Positions 17,513-26,584 of a stretch of DNA of 64,000 nucleotides are shown piece after piece (the stretch's first letter is position 1; every line of letters begins with the position of its first letter). Source of the DNA: Fibrella aquatilis. Lineage in GTDB: Bacteria; Bacteroidota; Bacteroidia; Cytophagales; Spirosomataceae. Both the position numbers and the translations under genes were made by a program. The notes under the pieces were generated by a model that was not told the DNA's origin, did not search any database, and saw nothing but the letters and a program-made list of their open reading frames with translations. The stretch lies in the NCBI RefSeq assembly GCF_017353255.1, contig NZ_JAFMYU010000021.1, positions 1 to 64,000 of the forward strand, written 5' to 3'.

Positions 17513-18481
17513 TTATGCCAGTTCCTGTCCCACGCCCTGCGCTAACGCCCTGCTGTGATAGTGCCCCGCCACCGCCATGTCGAATATGGCCATACCCATA
17601 GGGTTGAACATAAAGACCGCGTCGGGGTCGGTATATTTGTCCAGGCCACCGGCCAGCAATTCACCAAGCGACAGCGTATCGGCCTGCTGAAGGCCCAGTT
17701 CGTGGTGCATCCGCTCTACGTCCGTATCCTGTCGGCATACCTCGTCCCAACTGTCTACGATGACCCTGGTTACGTGCCGGAGAAACGTGGGCTGATAATC
17801 GCGCAGGGACACATTGAGGTGCAGCGACCCTTTTTTGGGGGCCAGGTCAATGTAGCGGTGGGTGCTTACGGTACAGGTAATAAAGATGTCGGCCTCTGTG
17901 TAGGCCTCCTGCCAGGTAGCGCAAACCACCAGGCGAAACGGTATCTGCCGGGGTAGCGTGTCGGGCCGAATGTCGCCTATGTCATATAGGTAAACGTCGA
18001 CCAGCTGGTGGCCCAGCACGGCTTGAAGCATGGTCAGGTGTTGCTGACCAATAGGCCCGAAGCCGCAAATACCCACCCGGTACCGGCCGTCCGGCCCTTT
18101 TCGCCGTAGCCATTGTGCCAGCACCCAGCCCGTGACGCTCGCCGTTCGGATAGTGCTGATGAGGGCCGTGTTGATCACGCACACCGGCACACCAGTATCG
18201 GCATCGTTCAGGACCATCACGGCATGAGCGCGGGCAAGGCCTTTTTCGAGGTTACCCGGGAAACTGGCTATCCACTTGATACCAGCCAGGTGAATACCAC
18301 CCCCGATGTAGGCCGGCATGGCAATGATCCGGTTACGAAGGTCACCGTAGCGGAGGTAGGGCTTAATGGGCTGCGACATATCTGCTGCCGCACCGATGGC
18401 AATGGCCTGGCCAATACAGTCGATGGTGTCGGACCATCTAATCCCTAGTTCGTTAAGGTGTTCCTGATTGAGGTATAGCAT
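17513..18481 (-). CDS. sbnB: SbnB-like NAD-dependent 2,3-diaminopropionate synthase
   Basis: An ornithine cyclodeaminase/mu-crystallin family enzyme. The NAD-binding motif is GICGFGPIGQQHL near residue 145 and the substrate lysine region is GIKWIASFPGN near 70. In the SbnA/SbnB pathway this enzyme oxidises N-(2-amino-2-carboxyethyl)-glutamate and releases alpha-ketoglutarate and L-2,3-diaminopropionate. Presence of sbnA about 3 kb downstream supports this over an ornithine cyclodeaminase role. I choose the ATG at 18481 (LYLNQEHLNELG follows), which overlaps the upstream glycosyltransferase by 29 bases; a longer frame reaches 18547 but lacks family similarity. Confidence 0.9.
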   Translation of the reverse strand: MLYLNQEHLNELGIRWSDTIDCIGQAIAIGAAADMSQPIKPYLRYGDLRNRIIAMPAYIGGGIHLAGIKWIASFPGNLEKGLARAHAVMVLNDADTGVPVCVINTALISTIRTASVTGWVLAQWLRRKGPDGRYRVGICGFGPIGQQHLTMLQAVLGHQLVDVYLYDIGDIRPDTLPRQIPFRLVVCATWQEAYTEADIFITCTVSTHRYIDLAPKKGSLHLNVSLRDYQPTFLRHVTRVIVDSWDEVCRQDTDVERMHHELGLQQADTLSLGELLAGGLDKYTDPDAVFMFNPMGMAIFDMAVAGHYHSRALAQGVGQELA

Positions 18482-19838
18482 CGGCAGCAAGCAGTGTGTT
18501 GGTGTTGGCGGGCAAGCGGGATTCAATAAACTGGACACCCGTCTCAAAATCGGTGCTGTCGCGTACAGCCTGTCCCATGTGTGCTATCCGTTCCCGGAAG
18601 GCAGGATTCCCCAGCACCTGGGCTGTGCGACTGGCAATCTGTGCGGTACCGTCGCGGCGGATGTTGCCCTGCACCCCCAGCCCGTGATATACGGCCCGGG
18701 CGGCATTGCCCTTCTGATCGAGGTCGGTGCTGAGCGGGTAGACCACCACCGGTACCCCGAAATAGATGCATTCGGTCAGGGAGTTCATACCGCCGTGGGT
18801 AATCATCAGGCTGGCCAAAGGCAGAACTTCCAGCTGTGGCACCGCCGCAAACAGGTGTATGTTGGCCGTACGGACCCGAAACTGGTCGAGTGGTGTTTTC
18901 ACCCCCACGGCCAGCACCAGGTCGGTGTGGGGCATGGCCTCGAAGACGGTGATCAGCTTAGCAAAAAACGCCGGGCAACCCGCATAATGCAGATGATTAT
19001 TAGCACCCAGCGAACAAAAAACGACCTGGTGGGCTGGGTTGGCCCTTTTTTTCGCTTCTAGGTCGGCCAGCAGCGCCACAACGTTGTTGCTATACCGGGC
19101 TGCTACAGGCTCCTGACGCGACAGATCTACCACCGAACCGAGGTAGTGAAGATTGTGCTGGTTGGCGCGGGGAAAATCAAATTCGCGGGGCGAAAACTGG
19201 AGCTGCGGGTAGGTTGTGAGACCGTAGTGAAGGTACACGTTGGTGTCGATATCGGCAGTGGTGAAATGGGCGCTTTGGGCTACCGCCTTCCTGAGCAACG
19301 ATGTCTCCGACTCACCATAGCGGTACTCCTGCTGGCGGTCGGTCAGCCACCGGGTCAGAAAATAAGCCAGCCAGGAAGCTTCAATCCTGAGGTAGCTCCA
19401 CCAGGTAGACTTGGGTACGGTTGTCTGGTTTACGGGGGGAATCAGCCGGTCTTTTTGCAGGCACACCATCGTTTGCAGCGAGATGATGGCCACCCCAAAC
19501 CGCTGCAAAAAAACCGCATACGGCAGAAATGGGAAATCGAGCAAAATCAGGTCGGGTTTCAACTCGTCAACCATATCGTCGAAGAACGTACCCTCTTTGA
19601 AATCGGCAATGAACGCCCGCTGATGGTCCTGGCGGTGCAGGTGTTTTTTGAACGGGCTGGGCAGCACCTTCTTTCTCAGTACATAACAGGCAAATTGCTG
19701 GGCTTCAATCCACTCCCGGAAAGCTTCGTGCACCACATACACCACGTGGTGGCCGTTGGCCTGCAGGCGGCGGGCTAGCTTCAGGGTAGCGTTGTGGTGG
19801 CTCGGAGCCGGGTAGACAATGAAAACAATGGTCGACAT
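18453..19838 (-). CDS. UGT/MGT-type glycosyltransferase (GT1)
   Basis: 461 residues with an N-terminal FIVYPAPSHHNATLKLARRL motif typical of GT1 enzymes that act on natural products and sterols. The C-terminal UGT signature reads ITHGGMNSLTECIYFGVP and then PLSTDLDQKGNA, with VFCSLGAN starting the donor domain. Such enzymes transfer a sugar from a nucleotide donor to a small lipophilic acceptor such as a macrolide. It overlaps sbnB at its 3' end and follows the M28-like gene by 40 bases. It is likely a decorating enzyme of the product. Confidence 0.9.
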   Translation of the reverse strand: MSTIVFIVYPAPSHHNATLKLARRLQANGHHVVYVVHEAFREWIEAQQFACYVLRKKVLPSPFKKHLHRQDHQRAFIADFKEGTFFDDMVDELKPDLILLDFPFLPYAVFLQRFGVAIISLQTMVCLQKDRLIPPVNQTTVPKSTWWSYLRIEASWLAYFLTRWLTDRQQEYRYGESETSLLRKAVAQSAHFTTADIDTNVYLHYGLTTYPQLQFSPREFDFPRANQHNLHYLGSVVDLSRQEPVAARYSNNVVALLADLEAKKRANPAHQVVFCSLGANNHLHYAGCPAFFAKLITVFEAMPHTDLVLAVGVKTPLDQFRVRTANIHLFAAVPQLEVLPLASLMITHGGMNSLTECIYFGVPVVVYPLSTDLDQKGNAARAVYHGLGVQGNIRRDGTAQIASRTAQVLGNPAFRERIAHMGQAVRDSTDFETGVQFIESRLPANTNTLLAADAIPQSGTP

Positions 19839-19878
19839 ACCGATGGGGTTTGGGTAGCGTCCCTGTTGTGGCTATTGG

Positions 19879-21195
19879 CTATGGCTTCATCGTTACCCCA
19901 CTTACCACCGCCGTGCTGTGTTGCGGTTCGGCCATGTCGGCCAGGGCGGCCACCACGCTCTTGACTACCGTGCTCACAAACGTGTAGCTGATGTCTTCGA
20001 TCTTGTCATAGACCAGGTCCTTCTTGCGGGTGATGCCGCCATCTGAGAGTTCCAGCGCCGGAATTTTGCCGTACCAAAACGCCACGTGGTCGCCCTCGGC
20101 CAGGGCCGCCATCGTTTCGGCATTGCCCGGCACCACCATCGACTGAATTTTCAGGTCAGGTACCAGCTTTGCCGCCACGCTCATAAACCGGTTGGTGAAC
20201 GGGTTTGACGACTCGTTGGAAATGCTGAGCGCAAAGTCGCCCCGGAACCGGTTGCTCTTTACGGTCTCAAACACCTGGGGAAACACCTCAGCAATGCCGC
20301 TGGGCAGAATCTGACTGTTGGCTTCGTTGGAGTAGTGCCCAATGCCATCCAGACAAATAGCACCTTGCACCTGGTCAGTCTCTTTGATGCCGCCTTTATA
20401 CACAAACTCGGCACTCCCCCGCGACTCGATCTCGTCAATGTCGTCGAGGGCCAGAAACAGCAGCGAATGGGCAAAGTTATACTTGGTCAATATCCGCATA
20501 GCTTCCAATACCCCCGCCATACCCGACGCACTCGCATCGGCCCCAAAGCTTTCGGCCGACGAGGAATTGTAATATGAGCAGACAATAAATGTTTTGGCTT
20601 CGTCTATCAGGCCTGCCTGCTTCACAAAGAGGTTACTAGCCTCGAACTTCGAGAATTTGAAGGGCTGGCGGCTCACCTCCAACCCTGTATCGGTAAACGT
20701 TTTGTCGATGAAATCTTTCACGGTCGCCAGCCGGGCCAGCCCCTGAGGCGTCAGGTGGCTGCGCTGTCCGTAGATGGCAGCCATCGTACTGGCAATCCGG
20801 TTGCTGTCTACTTGGTCCACGAGCGTGGCCACGTCAACCTTCACCAGGTCATCGGCAATGAGCTTTATCCGTAGGTCGGTTAGCTTGACTAGCCGGCTGT
20901 CGTAGGGCCAGACAATTTTTTTACGTTTCCCGGTCAGCACCGGAAAGCCAAGATCACCACTGGCCGTACTCGTAGTTAACCCATACGTTTCCCCCCGATC
21001 GGCCGATGCTTTGAGGCTGATTCTCAGTTTCTTCTCCTCCTTATCGGCCACACTATAAGTGATGGTAATCTGCCGAGCCACCGTGTCGGTTACTACCTGA
21101 ATATCCTTCAGTTGAGGGGGGTTATTCTGCCCGGCACATGGGTGAAACAAGGGCAATAGCGCCCCTAGAAGGTACAATAGCTTTACAATTTTCAT
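19879..21195 (-). CDS. Secreted M28-type peptidase homologue with degraded metal site
   Basis: 438 residues with a signal peptide (residues 1-22, ending CAG). A beta-rich domain of about 100 residues precedes an M28 (aminopeptidase Y-like) domain. Expected zinc ligands look altered: the usual His-Asp after the second strand is CSYYNSSS, the bridging aspartate position of GADDNASG reads GADASASG, and the region with two acidic residues is LDDIDEIESRGS. The late motif EGDHVAFWYGKIPALELSDGG is still clear. I read it as a probably inactive or altered peptidase fold, exported to the periplasm or surface. It sits between the LanC-like gene (46 bases) and a glycosyltransferase (40 bases), so it belongs to the operon. 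Confidence 0.75.
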   Translation of the reverse strand: MKIVKLLYLLGALLPLFHPCAGQNNPPQLKDIQVVTDTVARQITITYSVADKEEKKLRISLKASADRGETYGLTTSTASGDLGFPVLTGKRKKIVWPYDSRLVKLTDLRIKLIADDLVKVDVATLVDQVDSNRIASTMAAIYGQRSHLTPQGLARLATVKDFIDKTFTDTGLEVSRQPFKFSKFEASNLFVKQAGLIDEAKTFIVCSYYNSSSAESFGADASASGMAGVLEAMRILTKYNFAHSLLFLALDDIDEIESRGSAEFVYKGGIKETDQVQGAICLDGIGHYSNEANSQILPSGIAEVFPQVFETVKSNRFRGDFALSISNESSNPFTNRFMSVAAKLVPDLKIQSMVVPGNAETMAALAEGDHVAFWYGKIPALELSDGGITRKKDLVYDKIEDISYTFVSTVVKSVVAALADMAEPQHSTAVVSGVTMKP

Positions 21196-21241
21196 GAGTT
21201 AACTGGTTAAGTAGGTTATAAAATCGGGCAACGATGATGGA

Positions 21242-23296
21242 TCACGCGCCAGGTACCGTCAGGGGTAGCAGAACCCCCACGCTAATGTGTTTTTTGATCA
21301 GTTGAAGCATCAGCCGGTCGAATTGCTCCTGAAACACATCGCCGGGATGGATCATGCAGAAGTAAGCCATCTGCTGAATAAACAACTCAGTATTAGGCAT
21401 AAAAAAAGCGGTCAGTTCGTCGCACACCTTACCGGGGGTGGTAGGGACTGTGAACTTAGTCAGGATCATCAGTTCCATGAACAAGCCATACTCCTGCACA
21501 TCATGATCGCCAGACGGCATAAGTAGCACGGCCTGGCTTCCGTACCACTGCATAAAATGCTCAAGGGTGTCTTCGGTAAGCCCGGCACCAGCCTGATACA
21601 GCAAAAACTCGTCCTGCTTGGTACTCAGCAGGATAGCCTGCTCATTAATTGTGAAGTATGTTTGGCGCAATACCTCATCGCTTACATCCAGGATCTGGTT
21701 GATGCTGACTTGGGCAAAACGCTCGTGCATAGCCAGGTAGGCATTGTTCACGCCGCACTTCATGGAAAACCGCGACGATTCAATGGCCAGCGCTTGCTGC
21801 ATAAACTCCTGCCCGGGGTCGGGTAGTTGCGGCACCCACTGCCGAACACGGTCGATGAACGTGTTGGCCCCAAGCAACTCGCCCGCTTCACGTTCCAAGT
21901 ACGAGGCCAGTTGTTCGGGCGCCCATTCATCCATCAGCTTCACCACACGCGGAAACGATCCAGCCACTATTTTTCGTTGAACCGAGCTGCCTGAAAAACC
22001 ACTTAACCCGGCAGCCGCACCTAGGTTCTCACTACGCAGCCGGGGCAGCAAAACAGACTCGGCGGTGGGGCGTGCCAATTGCAAATAGAAGTAGCCCAGC
22101 CCGGCCTGACCTGTCAACAAGCCCAGGTCTGAGGTAGTGCTTTCTGTGGCTTCGGCCTGCGCCTGAAGCAGCAGGCCAATGGCATGGGCATGTTGCAAAT
22201 ACATCGGCTCGGCGGTGGCCTTGTAGGCCTCCAGAAAAAATACACCCTCGCCTGCCAGCCCCGCATACACCGATTGTTGCCTGATCGACAATGGTTCAGC
22301 CATAAACCGGTCATGGCGCTCTGCCAGGGCAGTTGCCGCCCGGCTTACGTCAGTCTGGTAGGCTTCAACAGCAGCCAGCCGGGTCAGACCAATGCCAGCC
22401 GTACCGTGCGCCAACGACGTATTGGTGAAGGTGCCAGCAAACGCCTCAAGGTCATGGTTAAGGTACGCCTGTTGGTAAAACAGCTCGCGTTCGGGCGTGG
22501 TGATATCTTTCCGGAAGTCGGGCCAATTCTGGGCTACTTCATGCCAATACTGGTTTTCGTAGTCGAACGCCTGCCGGGCCACGGCCAGGAAAGCAGCGTT
22601 GTTGACGTACTGGCCAAGCTCGGCAAACACGTAACCAATACCAGCCGCCCCATGCGCCAACCCACACAATCCTTGTACACTGTTACGAGATCGGTCCCAG
22701 CAAATGCCAGCCTGGTCATAGCTAGCCTGATCCAGCAGCGTATCGATACACGCCGTAATGGTGCCTACAAGCCACGGTTCCTGACTAGCCTGATGCAGGT
22801 GTAGCAACACCAGCAGGGCACCCGCCCGCCCATCGAAAAGAGCACTGGTAGTATGTTCATTGGTCAGGTAACTGTCCGCAACGGGCTTGGCCATGTCCAG
22901 TGCTTCGGTCAGCAACGTTGGCTGGTGTGTTATGGCATGCAGTTTCAGCAGCACGTAGGCCACACCTAGACGCCCTATATAAAAACCATATTGTTGCGTT
23001 GCATTTTTATGGCAATAATCAACCACCCAGCGCATTCCTTCCTTAGCGGCTTCTAAGTACGTCTTATGTTGGGTATGGCGGTACAATTCTGTTAGAAACA
23101 GGACAATGCCTGAAACACCTGAATAGATACTTTCAGGTTGCTGCCATGTTAGCCCACGTCCATCTTCCGAGTACTCCACAGGCCAGGTAAGGCCGCACGG
23201 AGTAACCAGCGCCTGACGAAGCAATTCGTCTCCAATAACGATGGCCTTCTCAAGTGCTCTTTCCTTGTCAGGAGAATCTATAAGAACAGTTGTCAT
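21242..23296 (-). CDS. LanC-like alpha/alpha-barrel protein with extra C-terminal domain
   Basis: 684 residues. The first 420 have repeated LanC-type Gly-rich hairpins: IYSGVSGIVLFL, FDGRAGALLVL, GLAHGAAGIGYVF, LAHGTAGIGL, YAGLAGEGVFFLEA and LLTGQAGLGYFYL. In lanthionine cyclases zinc is held by two cysteines and a histidine, with a Cys-His pair in the last motif. Here the last motif reads TGQAG and has no Cys-His, so classical cyclase chemistry looks unlikely. Residues 420-684 form a mainly helical domain I do not recognise. No lanthipeptide precursor is nearby, and the gene lies in an NRPS operon. It may be a LanC-fold enzyme or scaffold with another role. Confidence 0.75.
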   Translation of the reverse strand: MTTVLIDSPDKERALEKAIVIGDELLRQALVTPCGLTWPVEYSEDGRGLTWQQPESIYSGVSGIVLFLTELYRHTQHKTYLEAAKEGMRWVVDYCHKNATQQYGFYIGRLGVAYVLLKLHAITHQPTLLTEALDMAKPVADSYLTNEHTTSALFDGRAGALLVLLHLHQASQEPWLVGTITACIDTLLDQASYDQAGICWDRSRNSVQGLCGLAHGAAGIGYVFAELGQYVNNAAFLAVARQAFDYENQYWHEVAQNWPDFRKDITTPERELFYQQAYLNHDLEAFAGTFTNTSLAHGTAGIGLTRLAAVEAYQTDVSRAATALAERHDRFMAEPLSIRQQSVYAGLAGEGVFFLEAYKATAEPMYLQHAHAIGLLLQAQAEATESTTSDLGLLTGQAGLGYFYLQLARPTAESVLLPRLRSENLGAAAGLSGFSGSSVQRKIVAGSFPRVVKLMDEWAPEQLASYLEREAGELLGANTFIDRVRQWVPQLPDPGQEFMQQALAIESSRFSMKCGVNNAYLAMHERFAQVSINQILDVSDEVLRQTYFTINEQAILLSTKQDEFLLYQAGAGLTEDTLEHFMQWYGSQAVLLMPSGDHDVQEYGLFMELMILTKFTVPTTPGKVCDELTAFFMPNTELFIQQMAYFCMIHPGDVFQEQFDRLMLQLIKKHISVGVLLPLTVPGA

Positions 23297-23748
23297 TTAA
23301 CAGGTTTTAATAAGGCAATATTTCGTCAATAAGAATGATACTTTCCTCATCATTTTTATTGACGAAATACTACTAAATCAGGCAATACACTCAGGATGGG
23401 TCCCAACCACAAGTAAAAATGGCCTACTTTCTTCTAAGGGTTAATCGGAATAAACCTCTTATGTTTAGCCGCTGGATAGGGGTTAAACTAAATTTCCCGA
23501 CAAGCTCCTCGGCTTCGAAATGCTGACTTAAACTTTCTACCAAATTGAACGTATTACTTTTTCCAATCATAGCCGAATCTTTCGTCTTTGTATTTTATTA
23601 CAAAGGGGAGAATCGCATTGTATTATCGCAGCATTGAGGTAGATGGCTTACTTTGATACCATCAGTTGTTATTGAATAATTGAAGCGAAGTATTAGTAAT
23701 GTAACGTAATTATTGATGAACATACGTCGCTCACAAGTATTCAATCGA
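23297..23748. other. 452-bp gene-free, AT-rich spacer inside the biosynthetic operon
   Basis: No convincing open frame on either strand; this is the longest gap in the cluster after its first gene. It is richer in A and T than the flanking genes. The only clear structure is the inverted repeat at 23320-23368. I find no complete TAnnTTTG box on either strand. Confidence 0.6.
23320..23368. repeat. 20-bp stem-loop upstream of the LanC-like gene
   Basis: Left arm ATTTCGTCAATAAGAATGAT at 23320-23339 pairs with the right arm ending TTATTGACGAAAT at 23368, with one mismatch and about a 10-base loop. It lies 24 bases upstream of the LanC-like start codon. No T-run follows on the minus strand, so a simple terminator is not supported; a regulator site or RNA-leader structure is possible. 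Confidence 0.7.
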
Positions 23749-24945
23749 CTAAGCGCGTTGTAGGGTCTGAATGGCCGCCAGCAATGGCCCAAAACAGGCA
23801 TCTGGCGAGAACTCACTACGGGCCAGTTGGTAGGCGGCCTGGCCTACGGCCTTACGCAGGGGGTAGCCAGCCAGCAGGCGGCTGAGTTGCTGGGCAAAGT
23901 CGGCGGGCTGGTCAGCCACCAACAGGGCCTCTCCAACGTGGGTTTCTAGCCCGCACGCCCCATGGGTGGTTGTCAGTAGGGGGAGACCATAACCCAGAGC
24001 CTCCACGTTCTTGATTTTTAGTCCTGCTCCGAAACGAACGGGGTTGATGACCACGTCGACCTGCGTGTAAATCTGGTCGCGGTTGGGCAAATAGTCATGC
24101 AGGATCACACCTGGTTGGGCCTCAATGTCCAACGAGCGGCTCTGGTAGAACTGGGTGATTCCGGGAGAGTACTTTTCCTGATTCCGTAACCACTCTTGAT
24201 GTATATCAGAGTAGTTATTAAATCGAAGCATATTACATATATCGCCAAATAAATGGAGATACAGCCCGTCTACGTAAACTGATGGCCACACTTCATTTAA
24301 AAACCACACGATAGCATCTAAATTAGGTTTAGTTCCAAAAGCTACGTACCCTACATGTAGGCCTTGCTGGCGGATAGTTTGTTGAGGAAAGTCTACTGGA
24401 TGTGGAACCAATAATGCTTTCTGTCCGAGAGCGGGCTGTATCTTTTGGTAATCGAATTTTTGAATTAGCAAAACGTAATTATATCGCTTGAATAAATGTA
24501 TTTCTTCTTCTAGATTTATAGTGTTGATTTCTTCTCCTTGCAAACCACACAATATGTTGAATTGAGCGTAACTTTTATTTAGATCGCTCACCAAATCAAT
24601 TGTATCAAGGATTACCGATACGTCGTTTGGTAGATAATCTATTAGGAACGTAGCTGCCAAATTATCTATAATACAAACGTCGATTTTATTATTCTGCAAA
24701 TAATTCTGTCCAAGTTTGGCATATTCAGCATGCGTTAATTTTTCGTCAGGGGAAAGATGTATCACGGTCAAATGATCGTAATTACCTTCCCAACTGTCTT
24801 CGTCAAATTGCTCTACACCAGCATAAAGAATTACCAATTCAATATGATTACTTAAGTATTTCATCATCGAATTCGTACGTGTTTGACGACCACTGTGTTG
24901 CTCCCAAAAGTGCACATCGGTAAGCAATGCTACTTTAGCTGTCAT
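23749..24945 (-). CDS. Glycosyltransferase, GT4-like (paralogue with homogenised 3' part)
   Basis: About 398 residues from the ATG at 24945 (TAKVALLTDVHFWEQHSG). The C-terminal GT-B donor site is LKIKNVEALGYGLPLLTTT followed by HGACGLETHVGEAL. The last 414 bases of the coding region are almost identical (about 5 differences) to those of the next gene, while the N-terminal two thirds are divergent and AT-rich. The N-terminal acceptor-binding half is therefore variable and the C-terminal nucleotide-sugar half constant. The sugar donor is probably the same for both enzymes and the acceptor different; this is inference from the GT-B fold. Confidence 0.85.
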   Translation of the reverse strand: MTAKVALLTDVHFWEQHSGRQTRTNSMMKYLSNHIELVILYAGVEQFDEDSWEGNYDHLTVIHLSPDEKLTHAEYAKLGQNYLQNNKIDVCIIDNLAATFLIDYLPNDVSVILDTIDLVSDLNKSYAQFNILCGLQGEEINTINLEEEIHLFKRYNYVLLIQKFDYQKIQPALGQKALLVPHPVDFPQQTIRQQGLHVGYVAFGTKPNLDAIVWFLNEVWPSVYVDGLYLHLFGDICNMLRFNNYSDIHQEWLRNQEKYSPGITQFYQSRSLDIEAQPGVILHDYLPNRDQIYTQVDVVINPVRFGAGLKIKNVEALGYGLPLLTTTHGACGLETHVGEALLVADQPADFAQQLSRLLAGYPLRKAVGQAAYQLARSEFSPDACFGPLLAAIQTLQRA

Positions 24946-25438
24946 AATAAAAAATGGATAAAAAATCTCATCTAGCGAATTAAATATTGTCTCACCCAAT
25001 CCTGGCCTCTTGTACTAATCTTATGCGCGTTGCAGGGTCTGAATGGCCGCCAGCAATGGCCCAAAACAGGCATCTGGCGAGAACTCACTACGGGCCAGTT
25101 GGTAGGCGGCCTGGCCTACGGCCTTACGCAGGGGGTAGCCAGCCAGCAGGCGGCTGAGTTGCTGGGCAAAGTCGGCGGGCTGGTCAGCCACCAACAGGGC
25201 CTCTCCAACGTGGGTTTCTAGCCCGCACGCCCCATGGGTGGTTGTCAGTAGGGGGAGACCATAACCCAGAGCCTCCACGTTCTTGATTTTTAGTCCTGAC
25301 CCGAAGCGAACGGGGTTGATGACCACGTCGACCTGCGTGTAGATCTGGTCGCGGTTGGGCAAATAGTCATGCAGGATCACACCTGGTTGGGCCTCAATGT
25401 CCAACGAGCGGCTCTGGTAGAACTGGGTGATTCCGGGA
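23753..25438. repeat. Direct repeat of 414 bp (23753-24166 and 25025-25438)
   Basis: The two copies lie in the same orientation 1272 bases apart and differ at about 5 of 414 positions by my count. They cover the C-terminal coding part of two adjacent glycosyltransferases. On either side of the block the sequences differ strongly, with a sharp edge at CCGGGA. Confidence 0.95.
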
Positions 25439-26208
25439 AAATTTTCTTCTATTGTACTTAGCCAAGTCATACGTTTATCCGATAGGTCATTATACCTCAG
25501 CATATCACAGATGGCTCCAAAAAGGTTTAGACTAAGTCCAGGACGGTACACACTAGGCCATACGTTCCGTATAAACCACACGATAGCATCCAGATTTGGA
25601 TTCGTAGCACTAGCAACGAAACCGACACGGGTAGCCTTCTGCTGTATAGTAACTTGTGTATAAGTGACCGGATGCGGCGTTAAGAGAGCTTTTCTTCCGA
25701 TGAACGGCTGAACTTTTTGATATTCATTCTGTTGAATCATCATCACGTAATCATAGCGGTTATATAATGCAATTTCGTCCTCAATACTGATAACATTAAT
25801 TTTTCCACATGGTACGTTATACTGAGAAAAACTGTTATTAAGATCACTCACTAAATCGTGAGAGTCGAGGATTACAGGTAAGCCAATAGGTAAATAGTCT
25901 AATATGAATGTTGATGCTAAGTATTCAAGAATACACACATCAACAGGGTGATCAAGCAGATATGTTTGCATTAATTGAATGTACTCAACATTTTCTTTTC
26001 GAATATCAGGTGACAAGTAATGTACATAGACACCCTCATAGCACTCTGATAGAACGCTACTATCGTTAGTTCCCTTCAGATTGCCGTAAATTACGACCAA
26101 ATCTGTGTGCTTACTTAAGTAAGAAACTAATTTGCTAATTCGAGTAGGTCCACCACTATTTTCATCCCAAAAATTTATATCGGTGAGCAGTGCTACTTTA
26201 GGCTTCAT
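25021..26208 (-). CDS. Glycosyltransferase, GT4-like (paralogue with homogenised 3' part)
   Basis: 395 residues (KPKVALLTDINFWDENSGG start). Same family as the genes at 23749 and 14397. The C-terminal LKIKNVEALGYGLPLLTTT block is nearly identical in DNA to that of the neighbouring copy from 25025 to 25438, then the match stops abruptly inside the codons for SPGITQFYQ. The 5' part is AT-rich. It is the second gene of the operon after the NusG-like antiterminator, with a 376-base gap between them. The two adjacent copies are best explained by duplication followed by divergence or replacement of the N-terminal half, or by recent gene conversion of the C-terminal half. Confidence 0.85.
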   Translation of the reverse strand: MKPKVALLTDINFWDENSGGPTRISKLVSYLSKHTDLVVIYGNLKGTNDSSVLSECYEGVYVHYLSPDIRKENVEYIQLMQTYLLDHPVDVCILEYLASTFILDYLPIGLPVILDSHDLVSDLNNSFSQYNVPCGKINVISIEDEIALYNRYDYVMMIQQNEYQKVQPFIGRKALLTPHPVTYTQVTIQQKATRVGFVASATNPNLDAIVWFIRNVWPSVYRPGLSLNLFGAICDMLRYNDLSDKRMTWLSTIEENFPGITQFYQSRSLDIEAQPGVILHDYLPNRDQIYTQVDVVINPVRFGSGLKIKNVEALGYGLPLLTTTHGACGLETHVGEALLVADQPADFAQQLSRLLAGYPLRKAVGQAAYQLARSEFSPDACFGPLLAAIQTLQRA

Positions 26209-26584
26209 AACAAAAGAAGAAGGGTAAATTTTTGCGTTGGTGAATAGAATGTGGCCTTACTCGCAACAGAATCAATCGGCACAAGCAGGGCTTTCTAATA
26301 AGAATAGAGATTAGCATTTGACTCTCTACCGGGTAAAAACATTGGTAGTGAAGCTAATGTGATGTGGAAACGCCCCGTAGAAAAATAAGGTCGGCAAGAA
26401 CTTGAATTCTTTATCAATATTGTGCTATTGAAAGAGAGTAAAGAGCCCACTTTATTTCTACTAGCTACCAATTTTAGATGAAAGTAGGCTAATTTTACTC
26501 GTAGTGGATAAATGGCAAGTACCTTGTGGCTTAATAATATTCCAAGGCCTAATTTGCACGGCATTAATATTCCCACAGAAGATC
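26209..26584. other. 376-bp AT-rich spacer after the antiterminator gene
   Basis: No supportable gene. A 104-codon frame on the minus strand overlaps the antiterminator 3' end and has no family character, so I leave it out. No strong hairpin or TAnnTTTG box is visible. In UpxY-type systems the leader near the first gene is where the antiterminator acts, so this stretch may hold such a site, but I cannot point to one. Confidence 0.5.

Noticed and set aside
21242..23296. Calling the LanC-like gene a lanthipeptide cyclase
   Set aside because: Zinc ligands are missing in the last motif, and no dehydratase or lanthipeptide precursor is nearby.
23598..23816. 72-codon minus-strand frame in the LanC spacer
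   Set aside because: Overlaps the 3' end of a real glycosyltransferase in another frame and has no protein-like pattern.
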